Part shown: one piece after another, positions 44,884 through 56,478 of the stretch
Layout of the letters: each line of letters starts with the position of its first letter
Numbering within the stretch: position 1 is the stretch's first letter
Source: Brachypterus glaber
Lineage: Eukaryota > Arthropoda > Insecta > Coleoptera > Kateretidae
Assembly: GCA_958510825.1 (NCBI GenBank)
Contig: OY294045.1
Span: forward strand, 12,575,916 to 12,639,915
Direction of reading: 5' to 3'
Length of the DNA stretch: 64,000 nucleotides
Position numbers and translations under genes: made by a program
The notes under the pieces: model-generated
What the model was told of the DNA's origin: nothing
Seen by the model: only the letters and a program-made list of their open reading frames with translations
Databases searched by the model: none

Positions 44884-46247
44884 TTAGGGTAAAACCCCCA
44901 ATCGTTAGCACTCCGCTAATTATTGGCACTGGAGTGATATTTTGGTTTATATAAAAAAAATATCCATTGGTACCTTAATCTAACAATTTTTTTAGGAATT
45001 GGCAATTTTTCCCCCTGGACATTAGTCTTACTAGTTTCGTGTGAACTACGTAAGTGTGAAGTTTTAAGGTTTGTGCTAAGGATGTGCTTTAAATAGAAGG
45101 TTAGTAAAAGACGTTTATTGATGGACTTACTATTTTTTCTCGATAATTTTAGTAAGTATATGCATTCTACTTTTTAATTAGCCTTAAAAAGTTTATTTTT
45201 CTTTACATTTTAATTTAATTTCGACGGTGCCAACAATTGGTATACAAAATTAAACTAAATTCTAATAATAATTAGCCTCTTTAGTAAAAATCATATTCCA
45301 ATTATTGGCATCCAGTTAAAATGCTGAATTAATGGAATAAATAAAATAAGATTGAATAGATTTATTACTTGTACGGTTGCATATACATACGCATTGCCAC
45401 ATCTGATATAAGACAAAACCAAAACCATATTTTAAAGCGGTTGGGCTATTATACAAAAGATACAGTTTTAGCTAAAAACCTATTTCAAATAAATACGTTC
45501 TAAACAGCGTTTAATAAAAAACTCAGAGTTTTTCCTTAATACATATGTACTTATATACATTTTACACTTAAATTTGTCTATAAACTTAATTTCTCTTTAG
45601 AATTTAATTTTTTATAACGGTGCCCATAATAGGTGTCCAAATTATATTAAACTCTTATTATTGACAGGTTTATTTCATGCAAAACTTGCGCATCAAAATT
45701 AGTCTAAAAGCATAATAATTCTTTTAAATAAATGTACCTAGGTAACTAGGTATTATTTTATAGATACAGATTAGTATTAGGTAACTAATATTTTAACTTT
45801 AGTATAAAGATATTTAAAATTTTGTAGTTCTAAAATAAGTTTTAGTTTTTGTTTACAGCCTTTAGTTAGTATGCATAAAACTGCAATATTCCAATTTATA
45901 TTTTATTTTGATACTAAAATATTTATTATTCAACAAAAAGTAGGTACTCAGTATTTTTTTTCTGTTGCTTTAAAGCAAAAATTAGGTGCCAATAATAGGA
46001 AAATCTGGATGCCAATCATTAGCAAAAAGGTATCAATAATACGAAATTGTGTATTCTTGTAATTAATTTTAAAAATTCTTTAATATTATTAAGATCTCAG
46101 TTTAAATTTTATATAATATATAAAATAGAATAACTACTAAATGATGTAAAATATTTTATTCTTGATAACATGAAATATTTAATAAGTTATAATGAAATAT
46201 TTGTGGAAAATTTCTTAAAGTGCCAATAATTGAGGGTTTTACCCTAA
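44884..46247. mobile_element. TTAGGGTAAAACCC TIR element, 1364 bp
   Basis: TTAGGGTAAAACCCCCAATC and GTTAGCAC on the left mirror GTGCCAATAATTGAGGGTTT and TACCCTAA on the right. The GCCAATAATT portion of the TIR recurs inside several times (ATTATTGGCACTGG 44918; GGTGCCAACAATTGG 45226; AATTATTGGCATCC 45300; GGTGCCAATAATAGG 45986; ATGCCAATCATTAGC 46009). No transposase recognised. Confidence 0.7.
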
Positions 46248-46249
46248 GT

Positions 46250-46860
46250 CTTTTGTGAAATATTGTACAGTTGCTAGTTAGCCAGCTAATTTGAAGCATA
46301 TCGCTGAAATAGTATGGATTCTCTATGCCTAAATATACTGTGCTGACGATTCCACACAAGGAAAATACAGCACTTTCCACAATTTTTTTATCAACCGTAT
46401 AACATTACAACAACAAAAGTCCAAACAATAAAACTTTCAATTCTCCATAAATGTATGGATTTGGATACCTAATAAGATTATCTTTTTATTAGATACTCAG
46501 GTGCACTCATATATCTTAATGCTTAAAAGGCAAAACCATTTTAATGATAAATGTTGATTACATTTGAAGTAAATCACCTATTAAATCTAGCTTTACGATA
46601 TAATACATATTTAATAAAAACATCCTATATTAGGTAAATTATAGTTATAAACAAGCTCTGTAGAGTAAGTGCGTTGAATTAAATAGTATACCCTTTAAAG
46701 TGTACACTTACATCTGTACAACAATTCAGGGTAATAATATAGGGTTTTTTCCAATGAACTAATAACTCTTCTCTCTAGAATAGGCATTTCATTTGAAAAA
46801 ACTGACAAAAACGTATACATTTGTCTGTCTTACTCTCACGGCTTTGTTCTAACAGAGACA
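46250..46860. other. AT-rich spacer
   Basis: Contains the hammerhead relic listed next; otherwise nothing recognised. Confidence 0.4.
46343..46366 (+). ncRNA. Hammerhead-family relic
   Basis: GTGCTGACGATTCC ACACAA GGAAAATAC lines up with CTGATGATTCCC...GGATGAAATGG of the 32-kb element, but the TG before AAA has been lost. The core is therefore broken. This is a fossil at best. Confidence 0.25.
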
Positions 46861-46890
46861 ACAATAACAGTTACTGGTAACTGTTATTGT
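46861..46890. repeat. Perfect 14-bp-arm palindrome
   Basis: ACAATAACAGTTAC and GTAACTGTTATTGT around a TG centre. It may be the middle of a small MITE; no further arms seen. Confidence 0.7.
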
Positions 46891-47046
46891 TCAGGCCTGA
46901 ACATACCTACTATTTGTTTACAAACAAACCGAGATATTGGCGATACTTTATATTAACGTTATGCGTATTCTAGTGAGAAGAGTTGTTAGTTCGTTGGTTT
47001 TTGCGTGTGAAATTACTGTTTTTACTATGTGACATTACTGTTTCTA

Positions 47047-47755
47047 CAAAATAGTATATTCTATAACTAGTATGAAATAGACAATATTCCGCGCGAGCGG
47101 AAAGTTTTTCATACGAGCCGGCAGGCGAGTATGACGGTCCCGCGAGCGCGGAATGACTATTCCATACGTGTTGTAGACTATACTTTTTCTTCGACTGCAA
47201 ATATGAAACACTGTATTGCTTTAAACTGTGCACAAGGTTAAAAACGATGTTTTTTGTGACTCGACATTGTAAATGCAACAAAACACATATTTTTAAATAA
47301 AGCAATTAATAATTTTATCAAATCAGTACTTAAAAAAGATTTTTATTTAATTTTAGCACATATTTACAAATTATAATGCAAAAATTGAAGGTTATGTCAG
47401 ATTGTTGTGACAGATATCACGTTTAAATATTTAACAATAGATGAAGCAGTTTTAATTTTTTGAACTAAATTGATAAAAAAATGGCCAAATATTAAGAAAA
47501 ACTAATAAACTTTATGTAATTTTAAAGCAAAACTTTAAACTGTAAATTATTCTATGTTTCATGGTAAAATATATATACTTTGCTAATTTTGCTACAGTTT
47601 TCTTTACTTTTATAAACAAGAGATGGCACTACATGTGCTCATTCTAACACTTGATACGGAATATTCATACCGTCTCTAGAGCTAGAATGGATTCATTCTG
47701 TGTTTGAAAAGTGTGTGTATTTGCTTACATTCTAAAGCAGTTGTAGAAAAAGTAA
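47047..47755 (-). repeat. About 690-bp dispersed repeat, copy B
   Basis: Inverted copy of 12284-12967, with the GC-rich block now at 47090-47160 (GCGCGAGCGGAAAG; CGGTCCCGCGAGCGCGGAAT). Its open frame has about 45 residues similar to the frame in copy C, simply because the DNA is shared. Confidence 0.7.
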
Positions 47756-47759
47756 TATT

Positions 47760-48206
47760 TTATACCTAAACCTCAAATAATTGAAGGAGCTCTCTGGTGC
47801 TATCTCTGCGTTAAAAATTTTAACTTAAAATAGATAATTTTAACTTAACCTAAAATGCTTGATTCTGACATAGCTAGGCGAGCGAATAATTGTTTTTTCG
47901 TACTGGCAACCTCGTGAGGCCTCGGTGCAACAGATCCATATTAAATAATGATGGTTTAAACTTATTGGCTATGTTTTTTTTTTACTTTTCTCGACGGCCT
48001 TCCTCAGATATCAACAAGTAGGTTTTAGCATATTATTCGTGATGAAAATGGGAAGAGCTGAAGATTTTGGGTTAGTTAGTGAATCCAAACCGTTTGAGTC
48101 ATAACCATTATTTTTGTGTATTTTGTCTTTTCTTCCAATAACTCCCATTATTTTTCGTTATCAGGAACGACTTAACATGAAGTAAAAGTGACATTTTGTT
48201 AATGGG
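47760..48206. other. Spacer
   Basis: ATATCTGAGGAAGG near 48005 (minus strand) resembles the start of a hammerhead core but has no stem II or GAAAC. Nothing else recognised. Confidence 0.4.
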
Positions 48207-48745
48207 TGGACTAGAATGCCTTAATGTGACGTTTTCTGTCAAGAAAAAGAGCAAAGACAAACAATCTGGTACCTATGTTTTGATATTATGGTCTGTTTCA
48301 TCATGCAAGATAGTAAATTAAAAATCGCACAGTGAATATTATTACAACAGGTTTGAATAGTATATGTTTGTATATAGAATATAGTTATGTTTTATAAAAT
48401 AAACTACGCAGTATATTCGCACATCCAATATTCTAATCTGTTTTCAAAATATTCACTGAGCGATTTTTAATTTATTATCTTGCTTGAAAAAACAGACCAT
48501 AGAGAATAAGAAAAGGTTTAAAAATATGCGATGTATAAAAAAACACTTCTATTTTCGCATACGCCACTGGATAAATATGTTATAAGTAACAAATAATCTT
48601 AAAAATCTATTTTGACACATTAAGGAGAGAAACTTGGCATGTCCAAAAAAGGCTTAAACACATTTGCCGGTTTGCCATTTTCCTAGATTTTTTTTAATAT
48701 TTCCTCTTTTTTTTGACAGAAAACGTCCCATTAAGGCACTCCAGG
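48207..48745. mobile_element. TIR element, compact copy (539 bp)
   Basis: GCCTTAATGTGACGTTTTCT at 48218 mirrors AGAAAACGTCCCATTAAGGC at 48719. It is the short relative of 6191-9034. A separate MITE (48287-48501) has inserted in its middle. Confidence 0.75.
48287..48501. mobile_element. 215-bp MITE nested in the TIR element
   Basis: TATGGTCTGTTTCATCATGC / CTTGAAAAAACAGACCATA ends. Strong inner arms (TAAATTAAAAATCGC / GCGATTTTTAATTTA; CAGTGAATATT / AATATTCACTG). Confidence 0.75.
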
Positions 48746-48780
48746 ATGGATTACATAAATTATATGAAAGTTTCTATAGT

Positions 48781-49195
48781 TAATTTTTTTAAGGTATAGT
48801 TATTTTAAATCTTCCAGCTTGTAAACAATTTTGAAATTACCATAGCAACGCATGCGTCGTAAACGAAATGACTAGGCCCAATTTACACAACCGTAAAACG
48901 TTGACGTGCCATTAACGAGAACAAAACAATGGTTTATTCCTCTAAATTATTGGAATAAAAGCGATTTTATAAGCAAATTTTGTTTCTACAGGAATACAAA
49001 AGTGTTTTTAGCAACAGCTTTATCATTTCTCTTTTTTTACATCAAAACATCATAAAAACAAAGTAAGTAAACAAAAATTATAAATTTTGGATATGTTGAG
49101 ATTCAAAACAAGCCACATGCTTCAGCGTAAATCGGACTTTGTGGAGTATTTAGCGGCAAATTTAAAATAACTATACCTTAAAAAAATAAACTTTA
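48781..49195. mobile_element. About 410-bp TIR element, intact copy
   Basis: TTTTTTTAAGGTATAGTTAT and its mirror ATAACTATACCTTAAAAAAA bound the element. Its interior is the reverse complement of 32865-33230. It shows the empty-site sequence for the LINE insertion at 33247. Confidence 0.8.
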
Positions 49196-49357
49196 AAGGT
49201 ATCCAAAGTAACGAAGAGTAAATAAAATATTTTATACCTACATCAATTTAATACTGCCACACACCTATAAATATTTTACAGCAAATTAAGTTCCATTCAA
49301 GTGTTATTATACTTTTCATAGCTTTAGCTAAAAGAGGTTAGATTTGAGAGTTAACTG

Positions 49358-49808
49358 AGTATACAGGGTAATTGGTAATTCGACCTATTCCTTGAAAGGG
49401 GTTATACTATAGGCCATATGCAAGAAATTAAGTCCCATCAACTGGTGGTCGGAAATGAGATCTAAGGGAGCTACGGCCCTGCGAAGATAACATATTGAAT
49501 GGAAAATAAAAAAGCATCAATAAAATTTTAATGCTGCAGGGTGATTCTTCACTTAAACTAAGTAAAAAAGTATTCTTCACCAAAACACCTAAATTTAATA
49601 TAAATAAAATGAAGAATCATCCTGCAGCATTAAAATTATAATGGTGCTTTTTTTGTTCCCGATTTAATATGTCCATCTTCGAAGGACCGCAACTCCCTTA
49701 GGGCTCATTTCCGGACCAACCTTTATAGGAACTTTTTTTCATATTTTTTAACGTAGAATCACCTCTTCAATTTCTTCTCTAACTTATTTTTGAATGACCC
49801 TGTATACT
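49358..49808. mobile_element. CAGGGT fold-back element, full palindrome
   Basis: AGTATACAGGGT / ACCCTGTATACT ends. Inner arms include GAGATCTAAGGGAGCTACGG / CGCAACTCCCTTAGGGCTC, and AATGCTGCAGGGTGATTCTT / AAGAATCATCCTGCAGCATT. Half copies at 14856 and 57075. Confidence 0.75.
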
Positions 49809-49886
49809 TATATATAATCTGAGTGCTCATTTAAATGGAAAACTACTATAGTCAAAGAGCTGGACATTTTCATTTGATTATTTTCT

Positions 49887-50150
49887 TCTAAAAAATTTGG
49901 CGCCCCTACTAAAACAAACAAAACACACTCCGAAAAAAAGCTGTGTTTCTACAAAATTTGGCGCCCTGAGCGCTTCTACAAAATTGGTACCCTATCAAAA
50001 AAAAAAAAAAAAAAGAAAACACCCTCCGAAAAAAAAGCTTGGTCCCTGAGCGCTTCTACAAAATTTGGCGCTCAAGACAAAACATCCGAAAAAAAAGCTT
50101 TGTCCTTGGGTGTTTCTAAAAAATTTGGCACCCCTACCAAACAAAAGAAA
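49887..50150 (+). repeat. Degenerate tandem repeat, about 80-bp unit
   Basis: Three to four units built from ACAAAATTTGGCGCCC, TCCGAAAAAAAAGC and CCTGAGCGCTTC, with variable A runs. Poorly conserved. Confidence 0.65.
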
Positions 50151-50218
50151 CACACGCTCTTATTTTAATTTTTAATTTTTTACTTAAAATAACGCAAACA
50201 TATAAAAAATAAAGATTC

Positions 50219-50434
50219 TTGGGGGGGGGGGTATATACCCTCTCTACTCCCCCATATCTACGAGCCTGGTTTTTTAACAGTCTTCCTTATAAAATAAAAA
50301 TTGTCCAGATTAAACGCTGTAGATTCTGCGACTATGATAAAGAAACTGCATCCCACATTTTGGGACAATGTCCTATCTTCTCACAGAAAAGACTGCGATT
50401 TTTCATTGTGGCAGGTCATAGCCTTTTTAGATGA
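50219..50434 (+). pseudogene. LINE ORF2 C-terminal Cys/His fragment
   Basis: The frame contains KRCRFCDYDKETASHILGQC followed by KRLR. This is the CxxC...HxxxxC motif found after RNase H in I/R1/Jockey-group LINE ORF2 proteins. It is a different lineage from the 33-kb fragment. No RT or RNase H is readable upstream because the region before it is low complexity. The 3' side has no clear tail. Confidence 0.55.
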
Positions 50435-50439
50435 CTGCG

Positions 50440-50945
50440 GCATGAGCAATGGATCTTAGGTCTGAGTGTCTTGGCTATTACTTTGTAATTATCACACCGC
50501 TTCAGATGATGACAATGAACTCCATTTGACCCCATTCTAAACCTTTAAAAAAATGTCTGAAAAAAATTAAAAATATATGTTTAAAAAAAGCTTATCACTC
50601 GTAAAAAAATTTAATTTTTCAAATGTTGCTTATTCTAAGCTAAATTTTCTAACTCTGAGCTGCCTCCCCCTATTAGGTCCGTCCCTAATCCCCTGTGAAG
50701 AGTATACTATGGACTGTGAGGCACTACATGTCCACGGCTTTTTTACAATTACATTATACATTTTATCTAATATTCCTGATTGAAGCTAAGTTCGTAGAAT
50801 TCCTATCTTGTAAAATATGCGAAATAGAAAATGGGGACATAATAAAGTTTGTTTGACTTGCAAATATGTTTTAGCTGATATATCAGCAAAATAACATATT
50901 AAGAAGTTAATATTTTAAAATAATTGAATTTGATTTAATAAAAAT
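50440..50945. other. Spacer
   Basis: Nothing recognised. Confidence 0.4.
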
Positions 50946-51180
50946 ATATACAGTGCGGTCCAAAAGTCACCCCTCCCCCTCTTAACTTTTGAACGAGTTG
51001 AGATATCGATTTAAAATTTAGTACTCTTAAGTAAGACAACTTAAACTATCTTTAATCATATATTTGATACTTTTATCTCTTAAAATGTGGGCAGGGGGGC
51101 ATGGGGGAAACTTTTTTTAAATGGAAAGGGGGGTCGTCTAATACATCATTTTAAAGCCTTTAAAATTCTCTATATAACCA
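50946..51180 (+). mobile_element. TATACAG..TCCAAAAGTCAC element, copy 2
   Basis: CAGTGCGGTCCAAAAGTCAC then CCTCTTAACTTTTGAAC, AAAATGTGGGCAGGGGG and AAATGGAAAGGGGGGTCGT follow copy 1 closely. The right end is not clear, so the end coordinate is approximate. Confidence 0.6.
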
Positions 51181-51371
51181 TACATTTTTAATTTTTTTAA
51201 ACATGTTTTTTAAGGTAAGTTTTTTTTTTGTTAATTTTTATTTATGTCAACTAAAATTAGTTGAAAAGTATAATTCACTTTTTTTCATTATGAAATTAGG
51301 CATTTAAAAAAAAAATTGGATTTTTAGAGAAATTTTGACAAAAAAACCAATTTTCAACCCTATTTTAAACC

Positions 51372-51648
51372 CAGACTAGGAGAGGTATGAGTAGTTGTCT
51401 ACATCTAGCAATAGATGGCGCACAAGTCTACATCAATCTAATGACTATATTCCTTTTGCGAATAAAGTCTAAAAACGTTTTCTTAATCAACTGGCAGAGT
51501 TGACTCTTGGTACTGAAGGGGGCCAGCAGCCCGAAACTGTCAGTCTTCCAATATCACTCTGTACGATAATTAGAAAATAGATTGATGGAATAATAAATTA
51601 ATATTTTTATAATTTTGTTTAAAATTAAAAATTTCTGTCCTTATTAAT
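51372..51648 (+). repeat. Single diverged retrozyme-like unit
   Basis: Reverse-complement relative of 190-505 in one copy (AGGTATGAGTAGTTGTCTAC; AATAAAGTCTAAAAACG). It bears the same hammerhead region with two damaging changes. The lack of tandem repetition and the core mutation suggest an old insertion. Confidence 0.7.
51497..51559 (+). ncRNA. Hammerhead ribozyme, mutated
   Basis: Same architecture as 297-359: GAGT/ACTC outer stem I, TTGGTA/TTCCAA inner stem I with one mismatch, stem II GGGC/GCCC, GAAAC, CAGTC cleavage side. The core is CTGAAGG, so the invariant last A (A9) is G. Cleavage is expected to be lost or very weak. Confidence 0.65.
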
Positions 51649-52070
51649 AAAATAGTAAGTAAATAATTCAACATTTTTCATTTATATAGAGAGGCTATTT
51701 ACTTTCTTCTTGTAAATGTTGTAACATATACCGTATATCGTATGTTTAGTATTTATTGTAAACAATTACCACCCGTATAAGCTAACATTTTTATGGTACC
51801 TCGTAGATAAAGTGTCCACTTTATATTATTTTACGATATATCCGTGTTTTTAAGTGTAGAAGAGTTTGTACTAAAAACAGGTATTTCTCGTTCCCTATAG
51901 CTTATAAATAAATACAACCAAACCTAAATATGTAAAGTATCATTTTAGTGCTTGGCTTTAGAAATATAGCTGATAACAGTAAAATTTGTTTATTGATATA
52001 TGTGTAGGTCTAGAAGAAATGGGAATCTTGTGCATTTTATTCCTCGATTACATGAAAGCTATTATAGAGT

Positions 52071-53000
52071 GCTATCCAAAAGCCACTCCCCCCTCTTAAC
52101 TTTTGAACCACCTAAGATATCGACTTCAAATTTAAAACACAAAAATAAAACAACTTAAAGTGTCTTTTGGCATACACTCGATATATTTACACTGATAGAA
52201 AAATCTAAAAATAGTACAACCAAACGTTGTTGTAACAAATTTGAGGTATAGAATACCATTTATTCGATTATTCTAAAATATTATAACGTTATAATAAATA
52301 CACTATTAAAATTGTAGATTCATATTATTTAATAATACAACAATGTTGTTGTTACTTTAATAGTTTTTTGAGGAAGGATGATTAATAAAGATGGCGACAA
52401 TCAGCTGATTCTAATAAATGTTTTACCAAAATATTGAAACTAGGCATTTTGGGCTAAAATTTTTATGTGCATATGTATACCCAACGATAAGCATGTACAT
52501 GTACATGTAATTACATGTAATATGTAATTTCTATGTGCTAAATATTTAATTTAATACATTAATCCAAATTTGTAAATGCAGTAGAGAGTCGGCCAGGATA
52601 TCTGCTAGCCAGCCGGACGGACAGATCAGCTGAATTGCCTGCGTTTTGAAGCGAGGATCATGACGTAGGAAGCAGCGGCAATCCGACCCTGCGGATTTGC
52701 AAGCCCGCTCTTTGCCAGGCAAACAAAAACCTGATCGCTTAAAAGTTTGTTGTCTTAAATCAAACAACTACAATAGTAAATAACGAACACGTTTACTTTT
52801 TTGTTGTTTTATTCTATGCAATATATAGTGGTTTGGCGCATATACAACTATTTGTTGCTGTATACTATAACCTAATTACGCTATTAATTACCCTAGTGTT
52901 CTATCAGTGTGGCTTTTAAAATGTGGTCAGGGGGCATAGGGAGGATTTTTTTTAACGAAAAGGAGGATCCTTAAGGATGTAGCACCTGTGATACATCATT
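52071..53000 (+). mobile_element. TATACAG..TCCAAAAG element, copy 3, interrupted
   Basis: ATAGAGTGCTATCCAAAAGC then CCTCTTAACTTTTGAACC at the left; AAAATGTGGTCAGGGGGCAT resumes at 52918. Between them lies a 730-bp insertion with its own TIRs. Confidence 0.6.
52190..52919. mobile_element. CACTGATAGAA TIR insertion
   Basis: CACTGATAGAA at 52190 and TTCTATCAGTG at 52909-52919 are inverted ends. Alignment with the uninterrupted copies at 34393 and 50946 shows it is an insertion. A GC-richer segment lies at 52575-52740, with no recognisable protein. No clear target duplication. Confidence 0.6.
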
Positions 53001-54270
53001 TTAAAGAAAATTAAATTATTTATTTTACCATATGGTAAATTATATGTATATTTTTTATTATTGAACATTTTTTTAAAGGTGTTAATTTGTTCAATTTTTT
53101 ACTAAAAAATGTACTTTTTGATTTTTTTCTGGATTTTTTTATTTGTATAAGTAGTTTGAAAGTATAATTTACGTTTTTGTATCATGAAATTAATAATTTT
53201 TCAAAAATTGTTATACCCCTGCACCTATCAAAAAAAAATTAACAAAAATATCCATTCTCAGTCCCATTTCAAACACTAAAAATAACTTAGTCTTATCCAT
53301 CCTGGAAAAACGTTATGAAAAAATATTAAAATAGGAAAAATTTTAAATTGTATATACTTATTTGAATTTTGTTTAGGTCTAGTGTATATGTATACATACA
53401 TCTGCTACTGGGCATAATTTTGGCCTACATTGTAGCATTTTTATGTGGCAATAAGTAGTTTTGGTTTTGTACCTACCATAATAAAATGTCTAGTTATTTA
53501 GCATTGAGAGCATATCATTACAGATTAATTTCGATCATAAACTATTAATTCTATGCGTATAAATAAATAAAATAGAGAAAACACAAAAATCATTCATATT
53601 AATATTCAAAAAACAAAAGAAAAATAATACTAGTGGTTAAACCGTAGCTTAGGCTGAGTGGGTTAATTTTTGAGTGGACGTATCCCATTCACCGTTTTAT
53701 CCAATGTTTTCGTCAAACCAATTACTGGTTTGACATTTTCTAAAAATGTATACGTTTTTAGTTATTTCACCTTTCCTTTAGGGTTTCAAATCGACTATAA
53801 TTAACATTAATCGGAATAAATTCAGTTATGACTCTTCAACGTTGAAAATAAACACAGAAACATGGGCTTACGGAATAATTTTGCCGAATTATGAGGGAAA
53901 TTTTTATAAAGGTCACTAAATCAAAACATTTGACGACTAATTTGTTACACACAACAATATTGAATATACATATTAACTATAAATATGTAAATATATATCG
54001 GTGTTTTTCGAAGAAAATAAAAATATAAATATTTAAAACCTCGCGTCAACTATAGAATCGACGCGGCGCCTATGCGAGCACTGGAAATTCGCCGATGACT
54101 GATAATTAATGATGATATTTTATCCATTTGATAATTATAATTATCGATAAATTAAATAAATAAAAAGAAGTATCAAATTATATATACTTGAAAATACAAA
54201 CAATGGGCTAGTTGGAAATGCAGATAATAAATACTTGAAAATATTAGAGATAGTCGCATATAGTATATGT
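53001..54270. other. AT-rich spacer
   Basis: Nothing recognised beyond low-complexity A/T runs. Confidence 0.45.
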
Positions 54271-54274
54271 AACA

Positions 54275-55115
54275 CAGGGTGATCAGTAACTGGCATGCCA
54301 AAACTTAAGATGTGGCTTTACTGGAAATAATTCAGGGAGTTTTGATTTTCGGTTTATTGGGTACGGTTAATGGCCCCAAATAAAAAAACAATTTTGCGAC
54401 TTAAACTCGATTTGGAACTGTCATTCTTTAACGTGTTTTTCACAAAAAACGTACTTTTAAAATATCTCTTAAACGTTACACTATACGTTTTTAAATTTTT
54501 AATGTTTTTTTTTTAGAAAAAACAAAATTGTTCTCTATCGTTGGTTAGGCATGCCCCTCAGAACATTTTGGGTGGAAATTAAAAAAATTTATCTGGCACT
54601 TTCTTTTTAATTTACGTAAAATTATTTTTTTTTAAATAATTCACACATTTGTGTCCCATTATTTCGAGTAAACCGATTTTCGATTGAATAACCGTTGTAT
54701 TAAGCACAAAAAAAAAACTTCCTAACCGAGTCATAAAGGAAAATCTAAAACCCTACAGTGTAACGTTTAAGGCGGTGCCGTAAATTAGCTATAAGTGGTA
54801 CAAAAAAATATATGACACAAAAAATGTTGGAGATTTGGTCCTCTTTAATTTCATATCAAAAGTTTTTTTTTTTAGGATGCACCGATCTTAAGATATTTTA
54901 AAAAGTCTGTTTTCGTGAAAAATAAGTTAAAAAAATGACAGTTCCAAATCGAGTTCAATGTCTCAAAATTATTTTTTTTTTCTTTATTTTTGGCCTTTCC
55001 CTTCCGGATAATTAGCCACTCAAAATTATTTATTTGCGGCCTTAAACCCTACCTAATAAACCAAAAATCTAAAATCCCTGAATTATTTCCAGGTAAAGCT
55101 TTATTAATTAACTTG
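54275..55115. mobile_element. CAGGGTGATCA fold-back element, 840 bp
   Basis: Left end ACAGGGTGATCAGTAACTGG. Arms AAATAATTCAGGGA.TTTTGAT / AAATCCCTGAATTATTT, and AACTCGATTTGGAACTGTCA / TGACAGTTCCAAATCGAGTT. The right outer end has decayed near 55115. Related by its outer end to 24024-24395. Confidence 0.65.
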
Positions 55116-55458
55116 AAGACTGGACTATAACTAGAAATAGGCCGGTTACTGCTAATATATATGTGTGTGGTAGAGCGGAAAGTATATTAGCGAAAAAAAA
55201 AACGATTTTTTGATTTTTTTGGGGTTTCGGATGCATTGTACGTTACTACGTAAATTAATGAAAAAAAAAACAATAATATCCCCAATAGTTTTTTATTATG
55301 ATTTTTTTTGTAAGGGCTTACACAAAATAGTTATAAAAATAGGTCACCTGTAATAAAAATTATTAAAATTATTAGTTGGGCATAATAACATCTCTACTCA
55401 ATATATCTTAATTTTAGAATACCTTTTCTCAAAAAATATCTACACCATAACATCTCTA

Positions 55459-55862
55459 CTCCAGAATATACAGGGTGATCATTTGAAAATGATCCACCCC
55501 AAATATCTCGCAAACTAGGCACAATATAAAAATTCTAAAAAAGAGGTTAATTTACATTTTTGAGAGGCAAATGTAAGTATATTATTTTGGGGGTTGTAAC
55601 CCCCAGCTACCCCAACATTAGAATCTTAAATAGCAACCCTATCTTGTGATAGTTATTTAAAAGAGCTTAAAAAATGAAATATTTAACACAAAAGATAAAT
55701 ATACCAACCCTTAACTTAAGGGTAGATGATTTTCTTTGAAAATAATTGGTACAAAATATTTACAAAATTAGCTTAATACTTAAAAATAAATAACTTCACT
55801 TTAATTTATGGGTGTTTTAACTTCTACCCTTTAGCTATCGGCCACCCCAACTGTTTTATTTT
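55459..55862 (+). other. Fragment beginning TATACAGGGTGATCA
   Basis: One terminus of the CAGGGTGATCA group (55463), followed by TGAAAATGATCCACCCCAAA and gene-free sequence. The opposite end is not visible; copy C of the 690-bp repeat starts next. Confidence 0.4.
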
Positions 55863-56478
55863 TAATTAAATAATAAATATTCCATATCAAGTGTTTGAAT
55901 GAGCACATGTAGTGTCATCTCTTGTTTATAAAAGTAAAGAAAACTGTTGCAAAATTAGCAAAAATATATATTTTACCATGAAATATTGAATAATTTAATG
56001 CAATTTAAAGTGTTAAGTTAAAATTATATAAAGTTTATTAGCTGTTCTTAATATTTGACCAGTTTTTTACCAATTTAGTTCAAAAAATTAAAACTGCTTC
56101 ATATATTGTTATATATTTAAATCTGATATATGTCACCACAATCTGACATAATCTTCAATTTTTGCATTATAATTTGTAAATATGTGCTAAAATTAAATAA
56201 AACCCTTTTTTAAGTACTGATTTGATAAAATTATTAAATAACATTAATTGCTTTATTTAAAAATATGTGTTTTGTTGCATTTACAATGCCGAGTCAGAAA
56301 AAACATTGTTTTTAACCTTGTCCTCAGTTTATAGCCATACAGTGTTTCATATTTGCAGTCGAAGAAAAAGTATAGTCTACAACACGTAAGGAATAGTCAT
56401 TCCGAGCTTGCGGGACCGTCATACTGGCCTGCCGGCTCGTATGACAAACTTTCCGCTCTAGCGAAATATTGTCTATTC
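55863..56478 (+). repeat. About 690-bp dispersed repeat, copy C
   Basis: Same strand as copy A. The GC-rich block at 56398-56465 (GGGACCGTCATACTGG, TTTCCGCTCTAGCG) is partly degraded. Starts later than copies A and B. Confidence 0.65.

Noticed and set aside
47990..48015. CTGAGGAAGGCC...GAGAAAAG on the minus strand as a hammerhead core
   Set aside because: No stem II pairing, GAAAAG instead of GAAAC, no cleavage triplet.
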